This document shows positions 52,138 to 60,723 of a stretch of 64,000 nucleotides of DNA, piece after piece. The stretch's first letter is position 1, and each line of letters starts with the position of its first letter. A program made the position numbers and the translations under genes. The notes below the pieces were generated by a model. The model saw only the letters and a program-made list of their open reading frames with translations, ran no database searches and was not told the DNA's origin. The DNA comes from a bacterium (GTDB taxonomy: Bacteria; Campylobacterota; Campylobacteria; Campylobacterales; Sulfurovaceae): NCBI GenBank assembly GCA_018822805.1, contig JAHJJU010000015.1, forward strand, positions 1 to 64,000, read 5' to 3'.

Positions 52138-52293
52138 ATGAAAAGTAAAATTTTAAAAGAGAATGAAAAGCAACGAACCAAGTGTGTCGTCTACACCAGA
52201 GTTATGGGATACCATAGACCTGTAGAGAGTTTTAATATAGGTAAAAAAGGTGAACATAAAGAGCGAAAATTTTTTATAGAGAAGGCTTCGTAA
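52138..52293 (+). CDS. 51-aa detached glycyl-radical domain of class III RNR
   Basis: ATG at 52138 after RBS aggagaga; translation MKSKILKENEKQRTKCVVYTRVMGYHRPVESFNIGKKGEHKERKFFIEKAS; RVMGYHRP matches the NrdD glycyl-radical motif; below the ORF-track cutoff. Confidence 0.85.
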   Translation: MKSKILKENEKQRTKCVVYTRVMGYHRPVESFNIGKKGEHKERKFFIEKAS

Positions 52294-52297
52294 CCTG

Positions 52298-52972
52298 ATG
52301 CTTGAACGACCTCTCTATGATATTACACCCTTTACAGCCTTGGACTACCCCGACCATTTGGCAACTATCTTTTGGTTTGCCAAGTGCAATATGCGATGTC
52401 TCTACTGCTACAACAGAGATATTGTGTTGGGTGAGGGAAAAATAAGCCAAGCAGAAGCCCTAAGCTTTTTAAAAAGTCGAAAAGGTCTGCTCGATGGGGT
52501 GGTTTTATCAGGAGGAGAGGCAACCAACTATACGGGGTTGATACCCTTATGCCAAGCGATTAAAGCGTTGGGTTTTAAAATAAAACTCGATACCAATGGA
52601 CTTAACCCCAATATGGTAGAACGGCTCATTGCAGAAGAGTTAATTGACTATTTAGCACTGGACTACAAAGCTCCTAAAGAGAAGTTTTTAGCCATTACCA
52701 AAAACAGACACTTTGACGATTTTTCCAAAACACTCAATTTTTTAATTAAACAAGCCTTCCCCTTTGAAGTACGAACCACGGTTCACGGTGATTTAATTCG
52801 GGTCGAAGAGGTCAATAGAATTATTAAAGATTTACTCAAAAGAGGTTATAGAGGAACCTATTACCTCCAACCCTTTCTTTTTACCGATACCCTCATGAGC
52901 AGAGTGAAAAAAGAGAAAAATTCATTTGAGCGTTCTAAACTCTGTTCAGGCTTAAAAGTGGTTTGGCGATAG
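52298..52972 (+). CDS. nrdG: Anaerobic RNR activating radical SAM protein
   Basis: FWFAKCNMRCLYCYN radical SAM cysteines; VVLSGGEATNY; TNGLNP. Confidence 0.9.
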   Translation: MLERPLYDITPFTALDYPDHLATIFWFAKCNMRCLYCYNRDIVLGEGKISQAEALSFLKSRKGLLDGVVLSGGEATNYTGLIPLCQAIKALGFKIKLDTNGLNPNMVERLIAEELIDYLALDYKAPKEKFLAITKNRHFDDFSKTLNFLIKQAFPFEVRTTVHGDLIRVEEVNRIIKDLLKRGYRGTYYLQPFLFTDTLMSRVKKEKNSFERSKLCSGLKVVWR

Positions 52973-53998
52973 ATGAGAGTACTACTCAACGGTGTAGGAA
53001 GAATTGGCAAAGCGATTTTACGCATAACACTAGCAAACAAAGTATTTGACATTGTAGCCATTAATGAACTCAACCCCAATATTGAGAGTATTGCCTACTC
53101 TATTAATTATGACTCTACTTATGGAGCAATGAATGATAAATTTGTAGCCTCAGGGGATTGTATAGAAAACAGTACAAGTAAAATAGCCATATTCAACCAT
53201 GGCTCACTACAAGAGATTAACTTGCAAAATATTGATATCATTATAGATGCCAGTGGGAGCAAAGTTGATATAAAAGCATTAAAACAACTTCCTGTTAAAG
53301 CCATTTTTTTAACACACCCCAATAAAGATGCTGATATCAATGTTATTTTAGGAGTTAATGAAAAGAGCCTAAATCTAAATGTTCACAAAGTTATCTCGAC
53401 CAGCTCTTGTAATGCCACAGCTCTTCTGCCTGTTCTAAAACTGATAGATGACCACAAAACCATAGCGTGTGGCGATATTGTCACCATTCACCCTCTGCTC
53501 AACCACCAAAGGGTACTCGACAGTGGCTGTATCGGTAGCCAAAACCGAGGTGTAGCGTGTAATTTAGAGTTTGGTCGCTCAGCCACACAAAACATCATTC
53601 CCAGTCAAACCACCACCATAGAAGCATGTTCTTATGTTATGAAAAGTATTCATTCAAAATTTATCTCTTCAAGCTCTTTACGCGTACCCACCAACACTGT
53701 TGGAGCCATAAGCGTAACACTTTTTTTAAAAAATCCCTGCACGAAAGAAGAGATTATAAACTTATGCCAAGCGTATGAAAAAGACCAAAAGTTTGATATT
53801 CTACTCAACAACCATGAACCTTTGGTATCCAGTGATTTTCAAGCACAACGTTATACCACAATTGTTGACCATCGTTTTACCGATGTCAAGGCAGAAAAGA
53901 TGTTAAAGCTTCTCATCTGGTATGATAATGAGTGGGGTTATGCTTCTAAGGTTGCGGATATCGTTCAAAAAATTTTTAACATTAGGAGGGAATCATGA
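52973..53998 (+). CDS. Divergent glyceraldehyde-3-phosphate dehydrogenase-like protein
   Basis: NGVGRIGKAIL; STSSCNATALLPV (in place of SNASCTTNCLAP); IHPLLNHQRVLD; WYDNEWGYASKVADI. Confidence 0.85.
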   Translation: MRVLLNGVGRIGKAILRITLANKVFDIVAINELNPNIESIAYSINYDSTYGAMNDKFVASGDCIENSTSKIAIFNHGSLQEINLQNIDIIIDASGSKVDIKALKQLPVKAIFLTHPNKDADINVILGVNEKSLNLNVHKVISTSSCNATALLPVLKLIDDHKTIACGDIVTIHPLLNHQRVLDSGCIGSQNRGVACNLEFGRSATQNIIPSQTTTIEACSYVMKSIHSKFISSSSLRVPTNTVGAISVTLFLKNPCTKEEIINLCQAYEKDQKFDILLNNHEPLVSSDFQAQRYTTIVDHRFTDVKAEKMLKLLIWYDNEWGYASKVADIVQKIFNIRRES

Positions 53999-55095
53999 AT
54001 ATAGCGATAGTAGGAGCAGGATTGGTAGGCAGGGTCGTCGCACTGAATCTGTTGAGAGAGGAAGGTCATACCATCACATTTTTTGAACAAGGCAACCAAG
54101 ATGGAACGGCTTCAGCAGGATTTACAGCAGCAGGGATGTTGGCAACGTTTGCCGAATTAGAGACAGCTGAGTCGGTTATTTTTGAGTATGGCAAACGCTC
54201 TGTCAAACTTTGGCCCAAACTGCTACAAGAAACAGGGGTCTATGATGGTTACCAACAAGAGGGGAGCATTATTACGGCTCACTCTCAGGATATGTCGGAG
54301 CTTGAACATTTTATCACTTCCCTGCGTAGTAAAGTAGAGGAGGCAAAAGAGATAAAATGGCTTGGTCAAAAAGAGATTAGCACGCTAGAACCTGAACTTA
54401 ACAACCATCATCAAGCATTTTACCTCAAAGGTGAGGGACAAGTTGATTCACAACGATTTATAGCTTTTTCTACAACCTACTTTAACTCTTTAGCCAATGT
54501 TTTTTGGAGAGAGCATACCAAGGTTGATAAAATTGAAGCAGGTAAAATCCATATCGGTAAGAACATTGAATGTTTCGATTGGGTCTTCGATGCCCGTGGT
54601 TTAGGAGCTAAGGAGTACTTTACCGATCTTAGAGGGGTTAGAGGAGAGCTTATTTGGATAGAATCAAATGATATAACCATTACACGACCGACCAGGCTAT
54701 TGCACCCAAGATACAAACTCTATATTGTTCCTCGAAAAAATGGTTGCGAGGGGATAGAGTTAGAGCATTGCAAAGAGTGTAAAATCGCTCAAACAGCGAA
54801 CTCCAAACGGTATATTGTCGGAGCAAGTGAAATTGAGAGTGAAGACAACTCCCCTATCTCGGTACGTTCAAGCTTAGAACTTCTCTCAGCTCTGTTTACG
54901 ATTCATCCTAGTTTTGGCGAAGCAAGGGTTGTCAATATAGAAACCAACTGTCGACCAGCATTTAAAGACAATCTGCCAAGGATTGAGAATCAAAAAGGAC
55001 TCACCCGTATCAATGGACTCTATCGACATGGATACCTTTTGGCTCCTGCTATTGTCGAAGAGGCGTTGAATAGAGGGATTAGAGAATTTAATTAA
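53995..55095 (+). CDS. FAD-dependent oxidoreductase (DAO/ThiO-like)
   Basis: IAIVGAGLVGRVVALNLLREEGH Rossmann motif; C-terminal GLYRHGYLLAPAIVEEAL. Confidence 0.85.
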   Translation: MNIAIVGAGLVGRVVALNLLREEGHTITFFEQGNQDGTASAGFTAAGMLATFAELETAESVIFEYGKRSVKLWPKLLQETGVYDGYQQEGSIITAHSQDMSELEHFITSLRSKVEEAKEIKWLGQKEISTLEPELNNHHQAFYLKGEGQVDSQRFIAFSTTYFNSLANVFWREHTKVDKIEAGKIHIGKNIECFDWVFDARGLGAKEYFTDLRGVRGELIWIESNDITITRPTRLLHPRYKLYIVPRKNGCEGIELEHCKECKIAQTANSKRYIVGASEIESEDNSPISVRSSLELLSALFTIHPSFGEARVVNIETNCRPAFKDNLPRIENQKGLTRINGLYRHGYLLAPAIVEEALNRGIREFN

Positions 55096-55099
55096 GCTT

Positions 55100-56032
55100 C
55101 TAAGGTTGTGGATATTGTTCAACAAGCTTATCCAAATCCCCCTTCAAATCCACAAGCCTATCTTTTAACTGCATAAGCGTCTCCAATGAATCTATCACAG
55201 CATCCTCTTTCTTAAACAGCTCATTACTCTGATGCTCTTGCATGGTTGATAGTAGCTCTATAAAGTCTTCGATATTCTGATCTACCCCTTCTAATGCTTT
55301 GGTGGTTTGTTCTATAGATTGGCTTGAATGGTGAATAGATGCGTTGATTTTTTCGACCAGATGGTTATAGTTTGCTGTTGCCTCTTTTAACTCCCTCTGC
55401 TCTATTTCCTTCAGAGGTTTCAACCCTCGAATGGTAGCATTTTCAATAATACTTTTGGAAGTTTTAGAAAACTTTTGAATAAACTCAATCACCACTCGAA
55501 CCTGCATAAAGAGGTAGATTAACAGTCCTATTAAAGTAAAAAAGAGCATGTATTGTACACGTCTATATCCCTCTATATCTTGATGGTACAAGGCTTGTTT
55601 CACCTCTATAAGTCTGTCAAACTCCTTCACCAACAAGACATTGTTGTGGTAGATTCGATTCACAAGCTTTGCTGTAATCACCGAATTGTATCCTGTGCTT
55701 ATTTTCTGCTGATTTCTAAACTTCTGAACATCGGCATAAAAGATGTTCCACAAAGTTGCAATTTGACGATTTTGAGTCAATGCATCTTCATTGACTTTGG
55801 TAGTGTTGAGATACTCTTTAATATTTTTATCTAAAAGTTCAGAGGAGTTTTCACCATTTCGATACGTATAAAATATCGATTTTGAAATCTCTTGGGTAAA
55901 GGCTTTCTGCTCATTAATAAAACTCAGAGCCTCACTGTTTATTCTGTTTTGACTGCTTATAAAACTCGATAAAAGAGCCAACAGAATCGACACAAGAAAA
56001 ATCAGACCACCCACTATTTTGATTCTATTCAT
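55100..56032 (-). CDS. Membrane sensor-like protein, PilJ/NarX-type N-terminal domain
   Basis: Two TMs flanking a helical periplasmic domain, cytoplasmic coiled coil, no kinase or MCP signalling domain. Confidence 0.6.
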   Translation of the reverse strand: MNRIKIVGGLIFLVSILLALLSSFISSQNRINSEALSFINEQKAFTQEISKSIFYTYRNGENSSELLDKNIKEYLNTTKVNEDALTQNRQIATLWNIFYADVQKFRNQQKISTGYNSVITAKLVNRIYHNNVLLVKEFDRLIEVKQALYHQDIEGYRRVQYMLFFTLIGLLIYLFMQVRVVIEFIQKFSKTSKSIIENATIRGLKPLKEIEQRELKEATANYNHLVEKINASIHHSSQSIEQTTKALEGVDQNIEDFIELLSTMQEHQSNELFKKEDAVIDSLETLMQLKDRLVDLKGDLDKLVEQYPQP

Positions 56033-56699
56033 CCTCTAACCCCTCATACAGTTGCTTTAGCTCTTTTGCATGGACTATTATAACCTTTCCACGGACAATA
56101 TCAATAATACCGTTATTTTTCAGACGATTTAGAACGCGTGAGAGGGTTGAGGGTTGGATATGAAGCATGAGTGAAACATCAGAGCGTTTGAGCTGATTGA
56201 ACATTACAACATCTGAATGGAGCATCATGGCTACTTTGGCAACGGAGTTGAAAACAAACTCTCGACGAACCAAATCTTGCAACAGTTTAGACTGCCGTAT
56301 CACCTCGTTGGCAAGTTCCAAACAAAGCAGACCCCTGTCCAAAAAATGCTTTTTAAACGCTTTATACTCCATGCTCAAAACTTGTGAATCTTCAACAAAG
56401 GTAATGTTAGAATAGGAGGTTAAATGGTCGTCTTTCAGTGAAGAGATTTCAGAAATCATATGATTTTTGTAGATATAGTATAAAAAAATTTCATTTTCAT
56501 GTTTGTCTATCTTATAAGCTTTTGCCAATCCTTTGACCAAAAAAAGCAGTTTGTCACTTTGGCTCTTTTCATAATAAAGTAGAGACGAATTATTATAGTT
56601 TTTAAGTGATGAGATAGCTACCAACTGCTCTAACTCATCTTCACTTAAATTGGTAAAAAACTCTAATGAGTGAATAATACTTTTGATAGCCAACTTCAT
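56025..56699 (-). CDS. Crp/Fnr family transcriptional regulator
   Basis: cNMP-like domain; HTH SDVSLMLHIQPSTLSRVLNRLKNNGIID. Confidence 0.88.
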   Translation of the reverse strand: MKLAIKSIIHSLEFFTNLSEDELEQLVAISSLKNYNNSSLLYYEKSQSDKLLFLVKGLAKAYKIDKHENEIFLYYIYKNHMISEISSLKDDHLTSYSNITFVEDSQVLSMEYKAFKKHFLDRGLLCLELANEVIRQSKLLQDLVRREFVFNSVAKVAMMLHSDVVMFNQLKRSDVSLMLHIQPSTLSRVLNRLKNNGIIDIVRGKVIIVHAKELKQLYEGLEDE

Positions 56700-56746
56700 G
56701 ACTCATGGTACTATTTTCATAAATCATCAAGGTTGATATGAATCAA
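56695..56746. repeat. Direct repeat copy 1: crp 5' end plus promoter with FNR-type box
   Basis: TTCATGACTCATGGTACTATTTTCATAAATCATCAAGGTTGATATGAATCAA; matches 58125-58176 with few mismatches. Confidence 0.9.
56733..56746. promoter_or_regulatory. FNR/Crp-type box upstream of crp/fnr gene
   Basis: TTGATATGAATCAA, centre ~40 bp upstream of the start codon, overlapping the stop codon of the upstream peroxidase. Confidence 0.7.
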
Positions 56747-57828
56747 TCCTCAATTGTATACCCCACCAACTCCCCATCAAGCGTCTCTAAAAAAGCGACC
56801 ACCTCTTCTATCTGCTTAGGAGTAAACTCATTACCTATCTGATATTTACTCATAATACGAACGGCTTCACCCAACTCTTTGACAGCACCATTATGAAAAT
56901 AGGGAGCTGTTTTTGAGACATTACGCAAAATGGGAACTCGAAAATAGTGTCTATCCTCACGACCTTTAAACCCACCAATGTTTTCAAAAGGGAAACCATC
57001 CCTACGTATTTGTAAATCCGGTGAGAACATTAAGCCCACATATTCAGAAAAATAACTTCGTAGAGGAAAGCGTTGAACACTTTGTCCACCCACACTCATA
57101 CCTGTATGACACCCTTTGCAACCTTTGGAAATAAACAGAGCCATACCTCTTTTGGCTTTGGCACTGATGGCATTGTTATCCCCCTCTAAAAATCGGTCAT
57201 AATCACCACGTGTTAAAAGGGTTCGCTCATACGCTCCTATCGCTTTTCGCACATTTTCAAAGCTTATTGCTTCACCAAAAACCTCTTGGAACTTGTCGAC
57301 ATAAAGAGGGAGAGTTTTTAATCGCTCTTCAACCTCTTTAGGTGTCATGTTCATCTCAAAGGAAGCTTGAATAGGACCTCCTGCTTGTTCCTCTACATCT
57401 TTGGCTCGTCCATCCCAAAACTGTGACTTTGCCAATGCAGCATTGAGTACCGTTGGTGAGTTTAAGTGAAAAGGATTAGCCAACCCATGATACCCAATGG
57501 CTGTCGGTAGATTATCATCCCCACCCTCTTCTAGTTTATGACATGAAGCACAATTTTGCGTTTTGTCACGCGAAAGGACTCGGTCAAAAAAGAGCTGTTT
57601 ACCCAAGGCTATTTTAGCTTGACTCATGGGATTTTCAGGGTTATCCATAATCCTTAGAAGCGTATTGTAATCTTGAGGTATAGGTAGCATATTGGTTGAT
57701 AGAGCCTGTTGCCGAAGCACATTATTACTATAGATTTTATCCTCTTTTTTAGGAAGTAGTATCGGTAACGAGAGTATCAATGTGACGACAACCATCATAA
57801 TGGTTATGGGGTGAATCAGTTTTTTCAT
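56743..57828 (-). CDS. Di-heme cytochrome c peroxidase
   Basis: CASCHKLEEGG and CKGCHTGMSVGG; GRAKDVEEQAGGPI. Confidence 0.92.
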   Translation of the reverse strand: MKKLIHPITIMMVVVTLILSLPILLPKKEDKIYSNNVLRQQALSTNMLPIPQDYNTLLRIMDNPENPMSQAKIALGKQLFFDRVLSRDKTQNCASCHKLEEGGDDNLPTAIGYHGLANPFHLNSPTVLNAALAKSQFWDGRAKDVEEQAGGPIQASFEMNMTPKEVEERLKTLPLYVDKFQEVFGEAISFENVRKAIGAYERTLLTRGDYDRFLEGDNNAISAKAKRGMALFISKGCKGCHTGMSVGGQSVQRFPLRSYFSEYVGLMFSPDLQIRRDGFPFENIGGFKGREDRHYFRVPILRNVSKTAPYFHNGAVKELGEAVRIMSKYQIGNEFTPKQIEEVVAFLETLDGELVGYTIED

Positions 57829-57845
57829 GAGACAACTTCTCCTTT

Positions 57846-58129
57846 GGTGTGTTATATTCTAAAAATCTCTTTAATTTTTTGTTCAAAATCCTTATCACTC
57901 ATACTTTTGATGTGGTAACCATATTTCATACAACTTTTTGTTGATTCATTGTAAATTCTCTAAAATACTTTTTATATGCTTCTCATCAATCTCATCACCG
58001 AACAAATACTAATGCTTTATCATAGTCCCCTAACCAATGTATATGATTTGCATTTAAGCTGAAAACTAAAAGAAACGGCATCAACAACATCTTTATCATA
58101 ACTATCCTAACGCAAATCAAAAATTTCAT
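57846..58129 (-). pseudogene. Degenerate secreted thioredoxin-like gene remnant
   Basis: Signal-peptide-like MIKMLLMPFLLVFSLNANHIHWLGDYDKALVFVR* then stops; FGDEIDEKHIKSILENLQ* and MKYGYHIKSMSDKDFEQKIKEIFRI* continue in other frames. Confidence 0.55.
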
Positions 58130-58176
58130 GACTCATGGTACTATTTTCATAAATCATCTATGTTGATATGGGTCAA
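58125..58176. repeat. Direct repeat copy 2: promoter with FNR-type box
   Basis: TTCATGACTCATGGTACTATTTTCATAAATCATCTATGTTGATATGGGTCAA; includes TTGATATGGGTCAA at 58163-58176. Confidence 0.9.
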
Positions 58177-58187
58177 CTCTTGGGGTT

Positions 58188-59372
58188 CTAGTACATCAAT
58201 CCAAACATCCAAAGAGGGATTTTAGCTCCAAAACCAATCTCTATATCATCAGCAACAACAAAAGAGTCTGGAATATCTTTTATCTGTTTAAAACCTTTAT
58301 TTTTACCACCCACTTCAAAAACATATCTATCATCTACTTTAAAATCACCTATATTACTGTACTTTATATCATGTAGCTCTTTGAGTTGTGAAACAAAAAA
58401 GCTCTCTCGAGCGGTGCCACTATTTTTGTCACTGCATAAAATGTTATAGAGATTAATATTGTCCAGATATATCTTATCAGGCTTATTGAGCAGTTTTTTA
58501 TTTTTAAAATTTCCACCAATTATCTCTATAAGGTTTGCTTTTTTTAGATAGTATAGGTAAGAGTAGAGTGTATTTCTACTTATCTCTGAACTTTGAGCCA
58601 GTTTTTGAATGTTTAACTCCAGTGGAACCGATGAACAGAGCAGATGAAGCAGTTTTCTAATGGTATTTATTTTATCACTGTCTACATTATAGATTGTTGC
58701 AACTTCACTATCTAAAATGATGTTCATAATCTCATTGAGACGCAAGTTATACCCCAACTCACCCTCTGTAAAAAATGGATAAGAGCCATACGCTCTATAG
58801 TGGTTAAAATACTCCAATGGCTTAAACTTCTGTTTAACCGATTGTGCTATCTCTTGGTGATTTTCTAAAATATCTTCTAACAACAGAGGTACTAAATCTA
58901 TCTCATATTTTATAGCAAGAAACTCCCGAAAAGAGAGAGAACCCAACTCATAAAAGAGTGAACGCCTGCTAAGGTCAACCTTTGAGTTTTCCAACTCCAA
59001 AGCAGAAGAGCCTGAGAAGATAACCTTGATATCTACAAAATCATACATGGTCTTTAACTCTAAAGCAAAATCATTCGCCTTATGTACCTCATCTATAATT
59101 AACAGCTCTCCACCCAAAGCTGAAAACTCTATGGCAATATCACTCAATTTTTTTCTAACATTATCGGCTGAAATATAGAGCATTTTAGAACTTTTCAGTC
59201 CATAATGTTGTGCTATCTGTCGTATCAAGGTGGTCTTTCCCACACCCCGTTGCCCCAGTATGCCTATAAGTTTTGATTTAAAATCTATTTGAGCAAAAAG
59301 ATAGCGTTTAAATTTTGGTGTAGGAAGGGAAAAATATAAATTAGAGAGTTGTATTAAGCGTTGCATTTTCAA
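58188..59372 (-). CDS. AAA+ ATPase, DUF4143-type
   Basis: GILGQRGVGKTTLIRQIA Walker A; LLIIDEVHKAND Walker B; C-terminal DUF4143-like region. Confidence 0.88.
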   Translation of the reverse strand: MKMQRLIQLSNLYFSLPTPKFKRYLFAQIDFKSKLIGILGQRGVGKTTLIRQIAQHYGLKSSKMLYISADNVRKKLSDIAIEFSALGGELLIIDEVHKANDFALELKTMYDFVDIKVIFSGSSALELENSKVDLSRRSLFYELGSLSFREFLAIKYEIDLVPLLLEDILENHQEIAQSVKQKFKPLEYFNHYRAYGSYPFFTEGELGYNLRLNEIMNIILDSEVATIYNVDSDKINTIRKLLHLLCSSVPLELNIQKLAQSSEISRNTLYSYLYYLKKANLIEIIGGNFKNKKLLNKPDKIYLDNINLYNILCSDKNSGTARESFFVSQLKELHDIKYSNIGDFKVDDRYVFEVGGKNKGFKQIKDIPDSFVVADDIEIGFGAKIPLWMFGLMY

Positions 59373-59503
59373 TCCTTTTCAATTGATTGAAAATATTATA
59401 ACATATTTTTTATAATGAATTTAAAATTCTTGCATTAATCTCTCTCCATTTTAATTAAAAATTATAATTATAGTTTATAATAATAATTTGTTTTAATTAT
59501 AAA

Positions 59504-59517
59504 TTGACTCAAATCAA
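59504..59517. promoter_or_regulatory. FNR/Crp-type box upstream of multiheme cytochrome
   Basis: TTGACTCAAATCAA, centre ~63 bp upstream of ATG. Confidence 0.65.
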
Positions 59518-59573
59518 TCTTTGTATATTTCAAATAAGATAATATCACTCTTATTTAACCAAGGAGATTTACA

Positions 59574-60662
59574 ATGCGTCTACTATTTACCTTACTACTA
59601 CTCATGAGCCATCTATTGGCAACCGATGTCAATACCTGCCAAAGTTGTCACCCCACCATCTACCATGAGTTTGAGCAATCCTTTCATAAAAAGTCATCGA
59701 TAAAAGAAGACAAGGTTCATAAAGCTGTTTGGGACAAGCATCCTGCAAAAGCTAAAGGGGATTACAACTGTGCCAAGTGTCATACGCCAAACAATACAGT
59801 CCATGAAGGAATGACCTGTGTCACTTGCCATACCATTACCGACATAGAGAGCCATCCAACAGCCAACAAAAACATCTATGAGACCAAAGCAAAAACACTC
59901 TACTCTGCTCAAAAAGGGATGGAAGATAAAAAAGTGGTCTACCAAGAGAAAAGTTCATGGATGGGGCTGGTGAAAGAGACCACAGGTTCACCCTATCATG
60001 ACATTGACTATAGAAACGAGAACTACTACACGGGAAAAATGTGTATGGGTTGTCACTCTCATAAACAGAATGCTCATGAGTTCGATGTTTGCCGAACAGA
60101 GATGCATGGAGCCCAAAGTAAAGAGAACAACTGCATCAGCTGTCATATGCCAAAGGTTCAAGGAAGTGCGACAACCATTCGACAGAGTAAAACACACGCT
60201 TTTCATGGTTTTTCCGGGGTGCGAAATGCTCCTGAGATGTTGGCTGACCACATTAATATCGTGTATAAAAAATCTACCAATGGTTTTGAAATCATCGTAC
60301 ACAATAAAGCCCCACACAACCTTTTGACCCATCCTCTACGCGTGGTGCAACTTAAAACCACACTAAAAAGAGAAGGAAAATCAGAGATATTAAAAACAGA
60401 AACCTTTGTTAAAGTTATCGGAACCGACAACAAGCCCTCTATGCCTTGGTTGGCTACACAGGTCGTTAAAGATACGATGATAAAAGGTGATGAAAAACGC
60501 GTGGTTACTTTTGATAAAGAACTACAAAAAGGTGATGAGATTGAGACGGTATTGGGGTACTATATTGTTAACCCTAAGGCTCTTGAGCAATTGGGGCTAA
60601 AAGATGAAAAGGAGCTTGGTAGTTTTAGAGTATTGAAACAAAGATACTTTAAAGTTCCATAA
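59574..60662 (+). CDS. Multiheme (5 CxxCH) periplasmic cytochrome c, c554-like
   Basis: Signal peptide; CQSCH, CAKCH, CVTCH, CMGCH, CISCH. Confidence 0.88.
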   Translation: MRLLFTLLLLMSHLLATDVNTCQSCHPTIYHEFEQSFHKKSSIKEDKVHKAVWDKHPAKAKGDYNCAKCHTPNNTVHEGMTCVTCHTITDIESHPTANKNIYETKAKTLYSAQKGMEDKKVVYQEKSSWMGLVKETTGSPYHDIDYRNENYYTGKMCMGCHSHKQNAHEFDVCRTEMHGAQSKENNCISCHMPKVQGSATTIRQSKTHAFHGFSGVRNAPEMLADHINIVYKKSTNGFEIIVHNKAPHNLLTHPLRVVQLKTTLKREGKSEILKTETFVKVIGTDNKPSMPWLATQVVKDTMIKGDEKRVVTFDKELQKGDEIETVLGYYIVNPKALEQLGLKDEKELGSFRVLKQRYFKVP

Positions 60663-60723
60663 AATATTTTATCAATTCCTTATAGCTATGATATAATAAT
60701 TTATTATATCAAAAGGATGTGAC

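Noticed and set aside
59988-60332. Overlapping ORFs on both strands within the multiheme cytochrome gene
   Set aside because: The frame with five CxxCH motifs and a signal peptide is the real one.
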